Assembly: GCA_002633025.1 (NCBI GenBank)
Contig: NMRB01000001.1
Span: forward strand, 948,210 to 1,012,209
Reading direction: 5' to 3'
DNA from: Notospermus geniculatus
Lineage: Eukaryota; Nemertea; Pilidiophora; Heteronemertea; Lineidae
DNA: 64,000 nucleotides
The translations under genes were made by a program, and so were the position numbers. A model generated the notes under the pieces. That model made no database searches, had not been told where the DNA came from, and was given only the letters and a program-made list of their open reading frames with translations. Positions 1 through 13,000 of this stretch are shown piece by piece (position 1 is the first letter of the stretch; every line of letters begins with the position of its first letter).

Positions 1-3000
1 TTTCATATAATTTGCGATCACGAGCTTCAACACCCAGGCGCGGATCCAAGGGGGCGCACCCGGCGCACGCCCCCTCCCCCTTTCGGCCAACAAATCTGTA
101 AAACTGCCCGTGACTGATTCTGAAATTTGGAGCAAATCATTGAAATTCACTCTGCAAATTTCAATGTTTCTAGCACAGTGCGCCCCGCTTTTCCGAAATG
201 GTGCATCCGCCCCTGTCACTTGTAGCTTTTGATTTTAGTCCAAAGACAACTGACTAGACCTAGTTGGCGGGTTGGGAGGGTGAAAATCGAGACATTCTTT
301 TATCGCAATTAGAGGAGCCAGTTTTTTATAAAGTTGACGGGGAAAATCTGCTGTATTTGCAGGAAATGCCCCTCTCTTCGCAAATCCTGGTGAACTCTGT
401 ATAGTGTCATATTCGTCACTAATTTAGCTGATGTAGGTTATTTTAGACAAGTACGTGAAAAAAGTATGTGTTTTTCCTCCCACTAGATTAGCCGAGGGCG
501 GATCAATACATATTACTATAGTCACAGTGACATCGATAACAAAGAAACACGACGCCGAAGGGCTTTGTCTGCTGTCGACGCAACTTGCTACGTCATCCAT
601 TCATAGGATTTTAGTTTATGTCGTCTGCAATATCGAAAACTCGATCCGAATATTCTTCACATAAAAGCGTTGTCGCCATTATTCGGACCGATAAACGGAA
701 CCTTGCCCATGGTACTTCCGCAGTGCGTCACATCTACAACATTAGACGCAGATTTATCGAGTGTCGGTGAACTCGAGGTCTCGGGGCTACGCCCTGGGAT
801 TGTAATTTCTGATTAATCAACGTATTAACGCATTTGTTGGAAAGGATTTGCGTATATGATGCCATTTACATGTATACCGCTTTGTTACTTGGAATTTCCA
901 CTGCTGAAAAGAAGATACTGGCGCACTCATTGGCATGAAGGAAAAGAACAAGCTTCTCTCAGTAGGCCAAGGTTTCGAAAAGGTTGAAGTTGCTCAGCTG
1001 ACATATCTCGTTGAAAAAAATCGACTAGCTAACGTTGCTCCCGGCGGTGCCAGATCACATGGTGCATTTACGAGTGTTGGTTCTTTATCACATACCGTAC
1101 TTCATATATATTTCCGTTGTGGAAAAAAGTAATGAAGTACGACTTGTGTTGGAAAGCAAAGCAGAATGCAGAGGCATTGTACATTGTGAACGTTGGCGCA
1201 CTTGCCTGACTCGACAGTTTTTGTTGTGTTGTCCATAGAGAGGAAGTTCGATTCAAGGCAAGTATCATTGTCACGACAGGTAGCGCTCCTACCTCGCACT
1301 GACCTGTCACCGCGCGCGCAACGCGTCATGGGAAATTTTGGGACTACTTGTTGCATTTTCAAGATGGCGGGAATTCCTCGCTTCGGTTTTATAAATTGCA
1401 GAATCTCGTCAAATAGGCCTACCTAGGATGTCTCCGTGTGTGGGCATCGCATTATCCGTCATGATTATGACATACATAGGCCTATTTTGTGTGAGATATG
1501 CTGTACATGTCATGTTAGCCACTGGCAGCTAGTTGGTGCGTCGTCACATACGTTTACACTACGTTACAGCGCAGTGACAGTAGCTGCCGAGGTGAAAACC
1601 CAAATAGCATCCTTTTCTTCTCAACAATGTCATGTCTGTGACAATTTCTCATCAGAAATGACAAATCCGTCAATTATTGGCAAAGTCTGCAAGAAATAAG
1701 CCTCATATCGCTATTTTCTTAGGATTTACTTTCGTGGCNGAAGACGGGATTCGAAGGAGCATTACGCTGGGTCGTGATGTCGAAGCTTATATGGACCAAA
1801 GGCGGCGTCAAAAGCGACCGGCGCGGCTCTGTGAAGCTCGTCTCTCACCAGAACGGATAGCCCAGTTTGCAATACACAATCATGATTGTGTTCCTCTTCT
1901 CTTCAACATGATTTAGCACCAGTCGTGAACTCGTGTTTGCTTACCCTGCTTATCACACAGCTCTGATGCTGATGCTGCTGAACTCTGCGCCATCGATCCC
2001 ATTTCGTTGTCTCACTAGAATCACAGCTGCAGTGGATAAAGATGTGACGGCTAGTGGGATAGAACCACAAATCCCCCTCAACGACATGGCTGTCTGTGAT
2101 GTATCAGTTTCGTGGAGTGATGCTGTTAGCCCGTAGGACATTTGTGATTTACCACTGCATCAGTGTAGACGTATCTATTCTCATCCATGTACCCTGTCCC
2201 TGCGCGTTATCACCGGGACCTCTTCAAATCATGATATTTCATAGGAATAAATTTGTTTACCCATGAGATGGCTGGGAGGCTGCATATTTGGATAATCCAT
2301 CGTCCGCAATTCTCTCCATAACATAGATCGTACGTCTATCGGCGGCGTAACGGGCTATGGGTAGACTCGAAACTCTCGATGAGATTGGCGTCTCCGTTTG
2401 ACTTCGGAGTCGAAGTCATCGACCACACTCTGGAAAATGGAATGGCCGTCTGCACTGTAATCAATAAGAAAACCATAATATCAAACAAAGTTTTCCTTTC
2501 AAAAGGCTTCTATTAGACAGAAACCATGTTCCGTCCCTATATTTATTGGCAAAGCTGATGGGTTCGGTGGACAATTGTCAGAGGAAAATGATCGTCTGTC
2601 ACATTTATTACCTTGTAACGACATTCAGTACAAGAAAGGACGTCCAACGAGCATTTGGATTCAGCGCCTTTCGCGACATGACTACAAATGACCCACTTGT
2701 CTTCCAAAAAGACATATACCAGTCACAGAAAACGCTGTGGGTGATTGTTTACATGCACTACCATGGTAGGACCACAAAACAGCTCCATAGAATGTTTCTG
2801 GGGGAATTGCAAATTAACTGGTTGAATGTCCACATATTTGCCTCCAAAGGAAATTTACCCATGCAGAGATCTGAAATTTTTACCAAATGCTGAAATATTG
2901 TTGTGCATATTATGCAATTGCATGTTATGCAATTGGCCTCCATGAAACAATTTGAGTATCTCTAGACAAAACGTGACAATAATACGTGACATATCTGACG

Positions 3001-5450
3001 ATTGGTCTAGTATTAAAATACCTATTTCACCTGCCTGTTGATTGATCTAAGACTTATATACGTATACCTCATATCATACTATTCACATATCGATTGGTCC
3101 ATGACCTTTCATCTTCCCCTTGGTCAAATTGTAGGATCAATACATCGATAGATAAATTTTTCCCCATATCTAATCCATAAAGATTTTTTTCACGATTCGT
3201 GACCATTTAAATGTGTATCTGCACGTAAAGCTTACCTTGGGCAACCTATATTTGGTATATGTACTATTTCGTGTCATTCAGCTTGAGTCATCCATATGTC
3301 TCTTCGATTTGCTTTCCTCTATTATGTTATAGTATTGCTTTCTCTCTATTGTTTTTACGTATAGTATTAGTATTTGACCATCGAGAAGTCTCTGTTCATG
3401 ATGCAAAGCTGCAGCGCTCTCCATCAACATGATCAATGCTGCTATATCACGAATCTTTTGTGAATGAATGCGCTTCATGAGACAATATTGTACCTTCATG
3501 ATAAGCATCCCTAAAACCTGGTCAGCCGCCACTGTCCATCGCCAATTACCCGCGTTTCTCTCACAAGGTTTCTATACAAAGATACCAAGGGCTTCCTTCT
3601 CAAGGATAATTAGCATCTATCAAATGTTGCCATAGAAACCAAGTGAAATCCTATCCTACGTCATTGACGGTGCTTACACCTGTCATTGCACAACAAACGA
3701 CTGGTTTTGTCACCTCTTGTCGTCATCGTTATGGCGAAACTCTCACACATAGGGTTGCTTGCTATTGTTGGTAAATCTACTGGCCTTTAATGAAACATAC
3801 ACCATGGACGCGTCAATAATCCGCAGCATCTGCAAGTTACCCTTCGATCGCAACACTGCCAAGGTTGTTAGTATGGGGTTGTCATTCCAAGGTTGCCAGT
3901 CTACTGTACTGCACACTCTATTGCCACCATATTTGCCTTGGTTTCATCCTCATACTCCTTTTTTCTCAAAGAGCATTTTTTCTATAATTTCAAAGTTCAT
4001 CACATGGTGTATCCCACATAATTGAAGAAGGAACGATTGCCGAGATAATTCCTTCACCAACCGAAAATTAGATGTCTATTTCAGGCATGATCCATAACAT
4101 TTTAATGTACTGGAAGGTAATTAATTGCCTACCAGGATTCAGAATAGGAATTCATCAGAAATGCAATTAAGTGAGCTGTAGGATGGTTAGTCTCATGTTG
4201 ATTACTTCAATAAGATTGACGCAATAAGGAGTTGCAGATCAATCAGTCAATCAATGCTTTGCCTTAATTGTGTCCCGTCCTTGCAAGATGCTTTGTGACC
4301 ACCAATTCATAATCCTCATATACTAGAAGATGGTACAGGTATACGTGACAATCATCAATCCTCTAGTCCATTACTTCGCCAGATTCAACTAGCGCGTGCA
4401 CATCCGTCCACATTTGCTTCACGACTTCGTATATCAGACATGGATAACGGCCTATCCCACCGTGACACTGTCTTAACTACGGCTTCAATTATTTTCTCCT
4501 TCCTTGCTTACATCAACACTTTTCCATTGATTCTTTATCAATTGCTGCCGTGCCCATATTGTTCTCCACTTTTTCCTTTCTCCATCATAAAAGTCAGCAT
4601 CATTGATGTTCTGTATCGTGTGGGAGAATCATTTAGTCAGATTCTAAATTCAGAGCGAATCAACATCCATTGAAACTTGTTACCGTAATTCACGACGACG
4701 GCGTCATTAAACTAGACGCTCGGCGAGAAATCGCCGTGGTCGTTTCCTTTCTGAGGTGTTTTTCTTTTGAAGGTTACTTTCCTGTCGACGGTAGCTTGTG
4801 GGTATCGTGGGATGTTTTGGCTGTTCCAGCCCAGCATGAATCTCTTTGAACCCATCGACTCAACAGAATACCAATAAATTCCTTGTGGCAATTGTCGTAT
4901 AAATCAAACACCGTCTGTAGACCTCCCATCAAAGGAAATGTTCCTCGATAATCGTGAGTAGCTTGAACAATATTCAGAATGGTAATTTAAAAGTGGTTGT
5001 ATTTTTGTATGTTTCATAACGGCAAAGGACATGCAAAATACATGTAGGCCTACAATGTATAAGACGGACGTGTAGGTAGACCCTAGTAATTAAATAAAAG
5101 TTTTAAAAATGGTCAATCCCCAACATCTGTCTTCATTCTCATATGTGTCTATGTAATTGATTTGGATAAAGTGGTAGCGGCCATGTCGTCTGTTCACGAA
5201 GGTTTCATAATCCGCACAATTAACTGTGCTCTGTAGATCATCACAGCCGCCGTTCGTGGTGCCCGCCTGTATTGATCGCTTGTCTCCAGAACAAGCTCCT
5301 CATTAGACGATATTCCAACCGACAAGTTACCGGTAATGGTAAATGACAGCGTGGTTTCTTTCATGTCCTGGTGATAAGGTCAATTAGTTATGGCAACGAG
5401 GGAAACAGGTGCGAAGTAAAGGTGCCATCAGGTGCATCTTGACGGCACTC
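1..5450. other. Stretch without a recognised gene
   Basis: I see no exon I can assign to a protein family on either strand. Short open frames occur but none has a recognisable motif or is flanked by good splice signals. One N is at 1739. The missing first exon of the alpha-arrestin gene, which should encode about 35-40 residues and end in phase 1, would be expected here or further upstream, but I could not identify it. Confidence 0.5.
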
Positions 5451-5454
5451 TTTG

Positions 5455-6035
5455 GACTGTCCACCTTCCAATGGTAAAAGGCAGTACCTCCGCATATGAT
5501 AAGTGGTAACATGGTCAATTGAACTAATAGTGAGGTTTCGCAAATCTAACGAAACACGAAGTACGAAATACGAAATTCAACTTCATTTCCATGACGTAAT
5601 GTATTTCTGGAGATGGTTGGTACCACAAATGTCCCTGCTGCAAGTGCGTCTTTTAGCATATCATGTAAGACTGGGAGAGTTATGGTACATGTACATCTCG
5701 AATTGTTAAGTTTCCATTTCGTAGAGGTGGAAACGAAAAATAAATTTAAAAGTTTAATATACACCGTAACTCTATCGGAACGTCATACGCTGAAGGACGC
5801 TCTTTTCAGCAGGCGATATACATGTAGGCACCAACCACCTCCAGAAATACATTACGTCATGGAAGTCCAATTTCGTATTTCCTACTTCCTGTTTCGCCAG
5901 ATTTGCGAAACCTCACTAATAACTGTATCTTCTACGAAGTCCACTGACGTGTGGAATATAGCTGTTTCTTCAATTACTCATGTTCCCACTGATCACACTG
6001 TACCTTTTACCATTTGGTGGACAGTCAGGTGTCCT
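5455..6035. repeat. Large palindromic foldback element
   Basis: The two halves are near reverse complements. The left half contains CTGTCCACC, a TGGTAAAAGG block, AGTGAGGTTTCGCAAAT and a block around GACGTAATGTATTTCTGG; the right half has the same blocks in reverse order on the other strand (for example CCAGAAATACATTACGTC near 5842 and TTTGCGAAACCTCACT near 5903). The inner part, around 5632-5682 and 5764-5815, is also inverted but more diverged. The right arm carries about 30 extra bases. No transposase is present, so this is most simply a non-autonomous foldback transposon. Confidence 0.7.
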
Positions 6036-7092
6036 TGTGGTCAAATGATGGGTCGCTTTCTTGTAAACCCGTTTTCCTTTACTCCTCTGGCCAGTCTTGC
6101 TCGAGTTGCCGATAAGAAGCTCATCCTGTGGTGTGATATTTTGTTCACGTCACAAAATGACGAATAAGTCGACACATTTCCAATTTGTCATCGATGGAGT
6201 TCGACATCTTTCCTTCCGGACTCTGGTCGTCATTCATCACATCACATCGCCTCAGTTGCGATCAATCATCGTTACTAACTTATAACTGAATGGCGGATCC
6301 GTCCTTTCCTGGACACTCTATAGGTCTGATAATCCTGTAGTACGACTGCTTCCAAGTTCTATAATTACTCGGCAACGTACCATAGCTCTATATCAGCCTA
6401 ATTAAATGCTTTACGCTCAATTAAACGAACGTTGTCTGTTATCTCTCTCAGTCTCTGTAGTGTGATCAATTGTTTGGCGGTCTCCCAGGGAACGGGATGT
6501 TCATTATTTTAATGTTTTCATTGACACAATGCTGATGTTTCTTTTATTTTCAAGTGAAAAATCATCGTACGTGTTTATTTGCTCATCGCCTACTTCGTCA
6601 ACAAGTTGATCAGTGTCTGCATATTTCATGTAACAAAAAGCGACATAAAATTTACTCCTTAGAAATATCAAGAATATATATCAAAATCCTTTCCTTTCAC
6701 CAGCCACTTGGCAAGCAAAACACCAGTAGACCAGCTGAAACTGACGTGGCATGGATATTCACCGTACATTAACCATAACTGAGAGGTGTCTGATCCATTG
6801 AGTCAATATACATCTCTCCTGGAATAAAATTATGAATATGGCTAAGTGTTATAGTCAATTCCATACCGTCAAATGACAGCGACCACTGACTACTGAATGC
6901 CGGGAACACTATCGCCTACCTCTGAGACTGTGGTAACAAATGTAATGCTCTGGCCAAAAGTAACAACAAACGCGGAGGGAGTTTTGCGGTAATCAGAAAG
7001 GACACGCACCAATGAGAATCGCTTTTGAACTCATTGGATGTGTAGACCCGACGGAGTCTGAGCACGCTAACTGAGGTGTCGTCATTTTGCAG
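6036..7092. other. Stretch without a recognised gene
   Basis: Nothing recognised apart from the polypyrimidine/AG acceptor (ending at 7092) of the first visible alpha-arrestin exon. Confidence 0.4.
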
Positions 7093-10000
7093 GTATCGAA
7101 CTAAAATTGTTTGGTGGTGCAGAGGTGAAATGGACAGATAACCGAGGGAAAGACCCCCAGCAGAGGAACAATAAAAAGCTCAATGTGGAACACAATGTTG
7201 AGGAAATCTACTTCAAACGAACTATGGTCTTGTGGGGAAAAGGTAAGGATTGGTTGTTCATCGTAACACCGCGCACGCGGACGGGTATTGTTGCGCATAG
7301 GAGTATTGGTCATGAAAGAAAAGCGATTTCGGTAACTGGCCCATTTGACAGCCGGCTCCTTACTTGGAATATAGCAATGCAGATTCTATGAATTCCCATT
7401 GTGTGATGCAGATTGAGGGTGAGAGGTCAGACTAATTATATTTCGACCAATGGAAGCGTTTGTTATTGTTTACATTTAGCGAACAGCAAGAACAGAGCAC
7501 GTTTTGTCTCCATTCACATAACAATCGATCTTGAATCCCTTTTTTGAGGAGTGCTTTCTTTATAAGTTAGATACATGTACAATTCCCCTCGGGTTTGTGG
7601 GCCAGAGGGCGATGAATCCGAACACCAGGGTGTGCCCAGGATGATGCGACGATTCTGTCGCCGATTTTATCAGTGTCACCACTAAGAAGAAATTAATTAA
7701 CCAGTTGTTCTATGAAAAAAATTCAAAATGTCAGAATCAGTTTTATGAGAAGGGAAAAAGGAAAAAGAAGGAAAAAAATCATGACAACACGGGAATCGAA
7801 CCCACGACCGAGGGGGTTATAGTCCTCCCATCCTATGCACTGCGCTAACCAAATAACTGAAGACAATGGTGGCGAATTTATCACCTGGTTCAGGATGGGG
7901 GCAGCTCGACCTTTAAGCCGAATTTTGGCACTTTCAGTAAAGCGGGGTTAGATAAATTGCCATTTTCATTATTTTATTCGCGGGAGTGAACGAAGTGGTT
8001 TATTGTTCTGTCCACGCACTGCGCAGTTAGTATAGTGTCACCGAATAGAACTTGGCCTACTTGACTTGACCCAAACTGGCTGGTGGTAAAATCCCAACCC
8101 ACCGACTAAATCTGCAAATAAGTTAGAAATTGGCAACTCTCCGCCTTCAGTGTTGACTAAGAGGTGGAAAATGACTGTTGGGTGTGGATCCTCTTTCAAA
8201 CCATCCCAATTTTGGTATTTAAGCCAATGAACACAGTACTATTGTCGTCTATTCATCTATCGACGGCCCACTCTCGGGCTCGAGTTCAGGTTTCGGTTTT
8301 ATCATAAGCAGACCTCTGACCTGCATTTGCATACGGAAAGTTTACACTCGGCAATTTCCGATTGTCGTCGGCGAGATCAACGCAGATTCTATGAATTCCC
8401 ATTGTGTGATGCAGATTGAGGGTGAGAGGTCAGACTAATTATATTTCGACCAATGGAAGCGTTTGTTATTGTTTACATTTAGCGAACAGCAAGAACAGAG
8501 CACGTTTTGTCTCCATTCACATAACAATCGATCTTGAATCCCTTTTTTGAGGAGTACTTCCTTTATACGTTAGATACAACTCCCCTCGGGTTTGTGAATC
8601 CGAACAGCAGGGTCTGCCCAGGATGATACGACGATTCTGTCGCCGATTTTATCAGTGTCACCAATAAGAAGAAATTAATTAACCACTTGTTCTATGAAAA
8701 ATAGTTTTATGAGAATGCAAAACAAACAAAAAAAGGAAAAAGAAGGAAAAAAATCATGAAAACACGGGAATCGAACCCACGACCGAGGAGGTTATAGTCC
8801 TCCCATCCTATGCACTGCGCTAACCAAATAACTGGAGACAATGGTGGCGAATTTATCACCTGGTTCAGGACAATGGGGGCAGCTCGACCTTTAAGCCGAA
8901 TTTTGGCACTTTCAGCAAAGCGGGGTTCGATAAATAGCCATTTTCATTATTTTATTCGCGGGGAGTGAACGAAGTGGTTTATTGTTGTGTCCACGCAGTG
9001 CGCAGTTAGTATAGTGTCATCAAATAGAACTTGGCCGACTTGACTTGACCCAAACTGGCTGGTGGTAAAATCCCAACCCACCGACTAAATCTGCAAAAGA
9101 GGTAGAAATTGGCGTCTCTCCGCCTTCAGTGTTGACTAAGAGGTGGAAAATGACTGTTGGGTGTGGATCCTCTTTCAAACCATCCCAATTTTGGTATTTA
9201 AGCCAATGAACACAGTACTATTGTCGTCTATTCATCTATCGACGGCCCACTCTCGGGCTCGAGTTCAGGTTTCGGTTTTATCATAAGCAGACCTCTGACC
9301 TGCATTTGCATACGGAAAGTTTACACTCGGCAATTTCCGATTGTCGTCGGCGAGATCAACGCAGATTCTATGAATTCCCATTCTGTGATGCAGATTGCGG
9401 GTGAGAGGTCAGACTAATTATTTGCGACCACGCTAGGTCGTGGCCTCGATTCCCGCCCGTGTAGTAGTCATGATTTTCCTTCTTTTTCCTTTTTTTTTTG
9501 TTTTCACTTCTCATAAAACTATTGTGACATTTTGATTTTTTTCATACAACAGGCGGTTAATTAATTTCTTCTTAGTGGTGACACTGATAAAATCGGCGAC
9601 AGAATCGTCGTATCATCCTGTGCACATCCTGCTGTTCGGATTCATCGCCCGCTGACCCGCAAACTGGAGGGGAGTTGTATCTAACGTATAAAGAAAGTAC
9701 TCCTCAAAAAAGGGATTCAAGATCGATTGTTATGTGAATGGAGACAAAACGTGCTCTGTTCTTTCTGTTCGCTAAATGTAAACAATAACAAACGCTTCCA
9801 TTGGTCGAAATATAATTAGTCTGACCTCTCACCCGCAATCTGCATCACAGAATGGGAATTCATAGAATCTGCGTTGATCTCGCCGACGACAATCGGAAAT
9901 TGCCGAGTGTAAACTTCCCGTATGCAAATGCAGGTCAGAGGTCTGCTTATGATAAAACCGAAACCTGAACTCGAGCCCGAGAGTGGGCCGTCGATAGATG

Positions 10001-13000
10001 AATAGACGACAATAGTACTGTGTTCATTGGCTTACACACCAAAATTGGGATGGTTTGAAAGAGGATCCACACCCAACAGTCATTTTCCACCTCTTAGTCA
10101 ACAATGAAGGCGAAGAGATGCCAATTTCTAACTTATTTGCAGATTTAGTCGGTGGGTTTGGATTTTACCACCAGCCAGTTTGGGTCAAGTCAAGTAGGCC
10201 AAGTTCTATTCGGTGACAATATACTAACTGCGCACTGCGTGGACACAACAATAAACCACTTCGTTCACTCCCCGCGAATAAAATAATGAAAATGGCTATT
10301 TATCGAACCCCGCTTTGCTGAAAGTGCCAAAATTCGGCTTAAGAGCTGCCCCCATTGTCCTGAACCAGATGATAAATTCGCCACCATTGTCTTCAGTTAT
10401 TTGGTTAGCGCAGTGCATAGTATGGGAGGACTATAACCCCCTCGCTCGTGGGTTCGATTCCCGTGTTGTCATGATTTTTTTTCTTTCTTTTTCCTTTTTT
10501 GTTTGTTTTCCCTTCTCATAAAACTATTGTGGCATTTTGAATTTTTTTCATAGAACAAGTGGTTAATTAATTTCTTCTTAGTGGTGACACTGATAAAATC
10601 GGCGACAGAATCGTCGTATCATCCAGGGCACACCCTGGGGTTCGGATTGATCGCCCTCTGACCCACAAACCCGGGGGGAGTTGTATCTAATGTATAAAGA
10701 AAGTACTCCTCAAAAAAGGGATTCAAGATCGATTGTTATGTGAATGGAGACAAAACGTGCTCTGTTCTTGCTGTTCGCTAAATGTAAACAATAACAAACG
10801 CTGCCATTGGCCGAAATATAATTAGTCTGACCTCTCACCCGCAATCTGCATCACCCAATGGGAATTCATAGAATCTGCGTTGATCTCGCCGACGACAATC
10901 GGAAATTGCCGAGTGTAAACTTTCCGTATGCAAATGCAGGTCAGAGGTCTGCTTATGATAAAACCGAAACCTGAACTCGAGCCCGAGAGTGGGCCGTCGA
11001 TAGATGAATAGACGACAATAGTACTGTGTTCATGGCTTACATACCAAAATTGGGATGGTTTGAAAGAGGATCCACACCCAACAGTCATTTTCCACCTCTT
11101 AGTCAACACTGAAGGCGGAGAGACGCCAATTTCTAACTTATTTGTAGATTTAGTCGGTGGGTTTGGATTTTACCACCAGCCAGTTTGGGTCAAGTCAAGT
11201 AGGCCAAGTTCTATTTGGTGACACTATACTAACTGCGCACTGCGTGGACACAACAATAAACCACTTCGTTCACTCCCCGCGAATAAAATAGTGAAAATGG
11301 CAATTTATCTAACCCCGCTTTACTGAAAGTGCGAAAGTTCGGCTGAAAGGTCGAGCTGCCCCCATTATCCTGAACCAGGTGATAAATTCGCCACCATTGT
11401 CTTCAGTTATTTGGTTAGCGCAGTGCATAGGATGGGAGGACTATGACCCCCTCGGTCGTGGGTTCGATTCCCGTGTTGTCATGATTTTTTTCCTTCTTTT
11501 TCCTTTTTTCCCTTGTCATAAAACTTATTGTGACATTTTGATTTTTTTTCATAGAACAACTGGTTAATTAATTTCTTCTTAGTGGTGACACTGATAAAAT
11601 CGGCGACAGAATCGTCACATCACCCTGGGCACACCCTGGTGTTCGGATTCATCGCCCTCTGGCCCACAAACCCGAGAGGGGAGTTGTACATGTATCTAAC
11701 GTATAAAGAGAGTTAGTCTCAGTAACTGGGACTCTGATGCTGCGCTTTTGCTTTTACAAACTGACTTTTACATAGCGCGCATACAGAGTCTCAGATTGCC
11801 CAATACATTCCCTGTGGAGCAATTCCCGCACGGAATTCCGTGCGCCGCTGTTAATTCACAAACCAACACGAAAATCCACAATATTGTATTCCTGTGTTGT
11901 TGAGGTACCGTCGATACACCATGTCCGAGTGAATTCAGTAAAATCCCATCCTTATTTACTTCACAAATCGAGTTTGAAATCCACTCCTCGAATCTAAATG
12001 TACAGGCCGGTGACACGCCATGATGGGAGTCTCGCGCAATGCAGTTGCGCAGTCATGGCAGTTGACGTTNTGCAGGTCAGAGGTCTGCTTATGATAAAAC
12101 CGAAACCTGAACTCGAGCCCGAGAGTGGGCCGTCGATAGATGAATAGACGACAATAGTTCTGTGTTCATTGGCTTATATAGCAAAATTGGGATGGTTTGA
12201 AAGAGGATCCACACCCAACAGTCATTTTCCACCTCTTAGTCAACAATGAAGGCGGAGAGATGCCAATTTCTAACTTATTTGCAGATTTAGTTGTGGGTTG
12301 GGATTTTACCACCAGCCAGTTTGGGTCAAGTCAAGTAGGCCAAGTTCTATTTGGTGACACTAACTGCGCACTGCGTGGACACAACAATAAACCACTTCGT
12401 TCACTCCCCGCGAATAAAATAGTGAAAATGGCAATTTATCTAATAACCCGGCCCGCTTTACTGAAAGTGCGAAAGTTCGGCTTAAAGGTCGAGCTGCCCC
12501 CATTATCCTGAACCAGGTGATAAATTCGCCACCATTGTCTTCAGTTATTTGGTTAGCGCAGTGCATAGGATGGGAGGACTATGACCCCCTCGGTCGTGGG
12601 TTCGATTCCCGTGTTGTCATGATTTTTTTCCTTCTTTTTCCTTTTTCCCTTGTCATAAAACTTATTGTGACATTTTGATTTTTTTTTCATAGAACAACTG
12701 GTTAATTAATTTCTTCTTATTGGTGACACTGATAAAATCGGCGATAGAATCGTCGCATCATCCTGGGCACACCCTGGTGTTCGGATTCATCGCCCTCTGG
12801 CCCACAAACCCGAGAGGGGAGTTGTACATGTATCTAACGTATAAAGAAAGTACTCCTCAAAAAAGGGATTCAAGATCGATTGTTATGTGAATGGAGACAA
12901 AACGTGCTCTGTTCTTTCTGTTCGCTACATGTAAACAATAACAAACGCTTCCATTGGTCGAAATATAATTAGTCTGACCTCTCACCCGCAATCTGCATCA

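Noticed and set aside
8310-8340. Octamer ATTTGCAT in array units as an snRNA-type enhancer
   Set aside because: No proximal sequence element or TATA at the right spacing; one octamer in a 1 kb unit can be chance.
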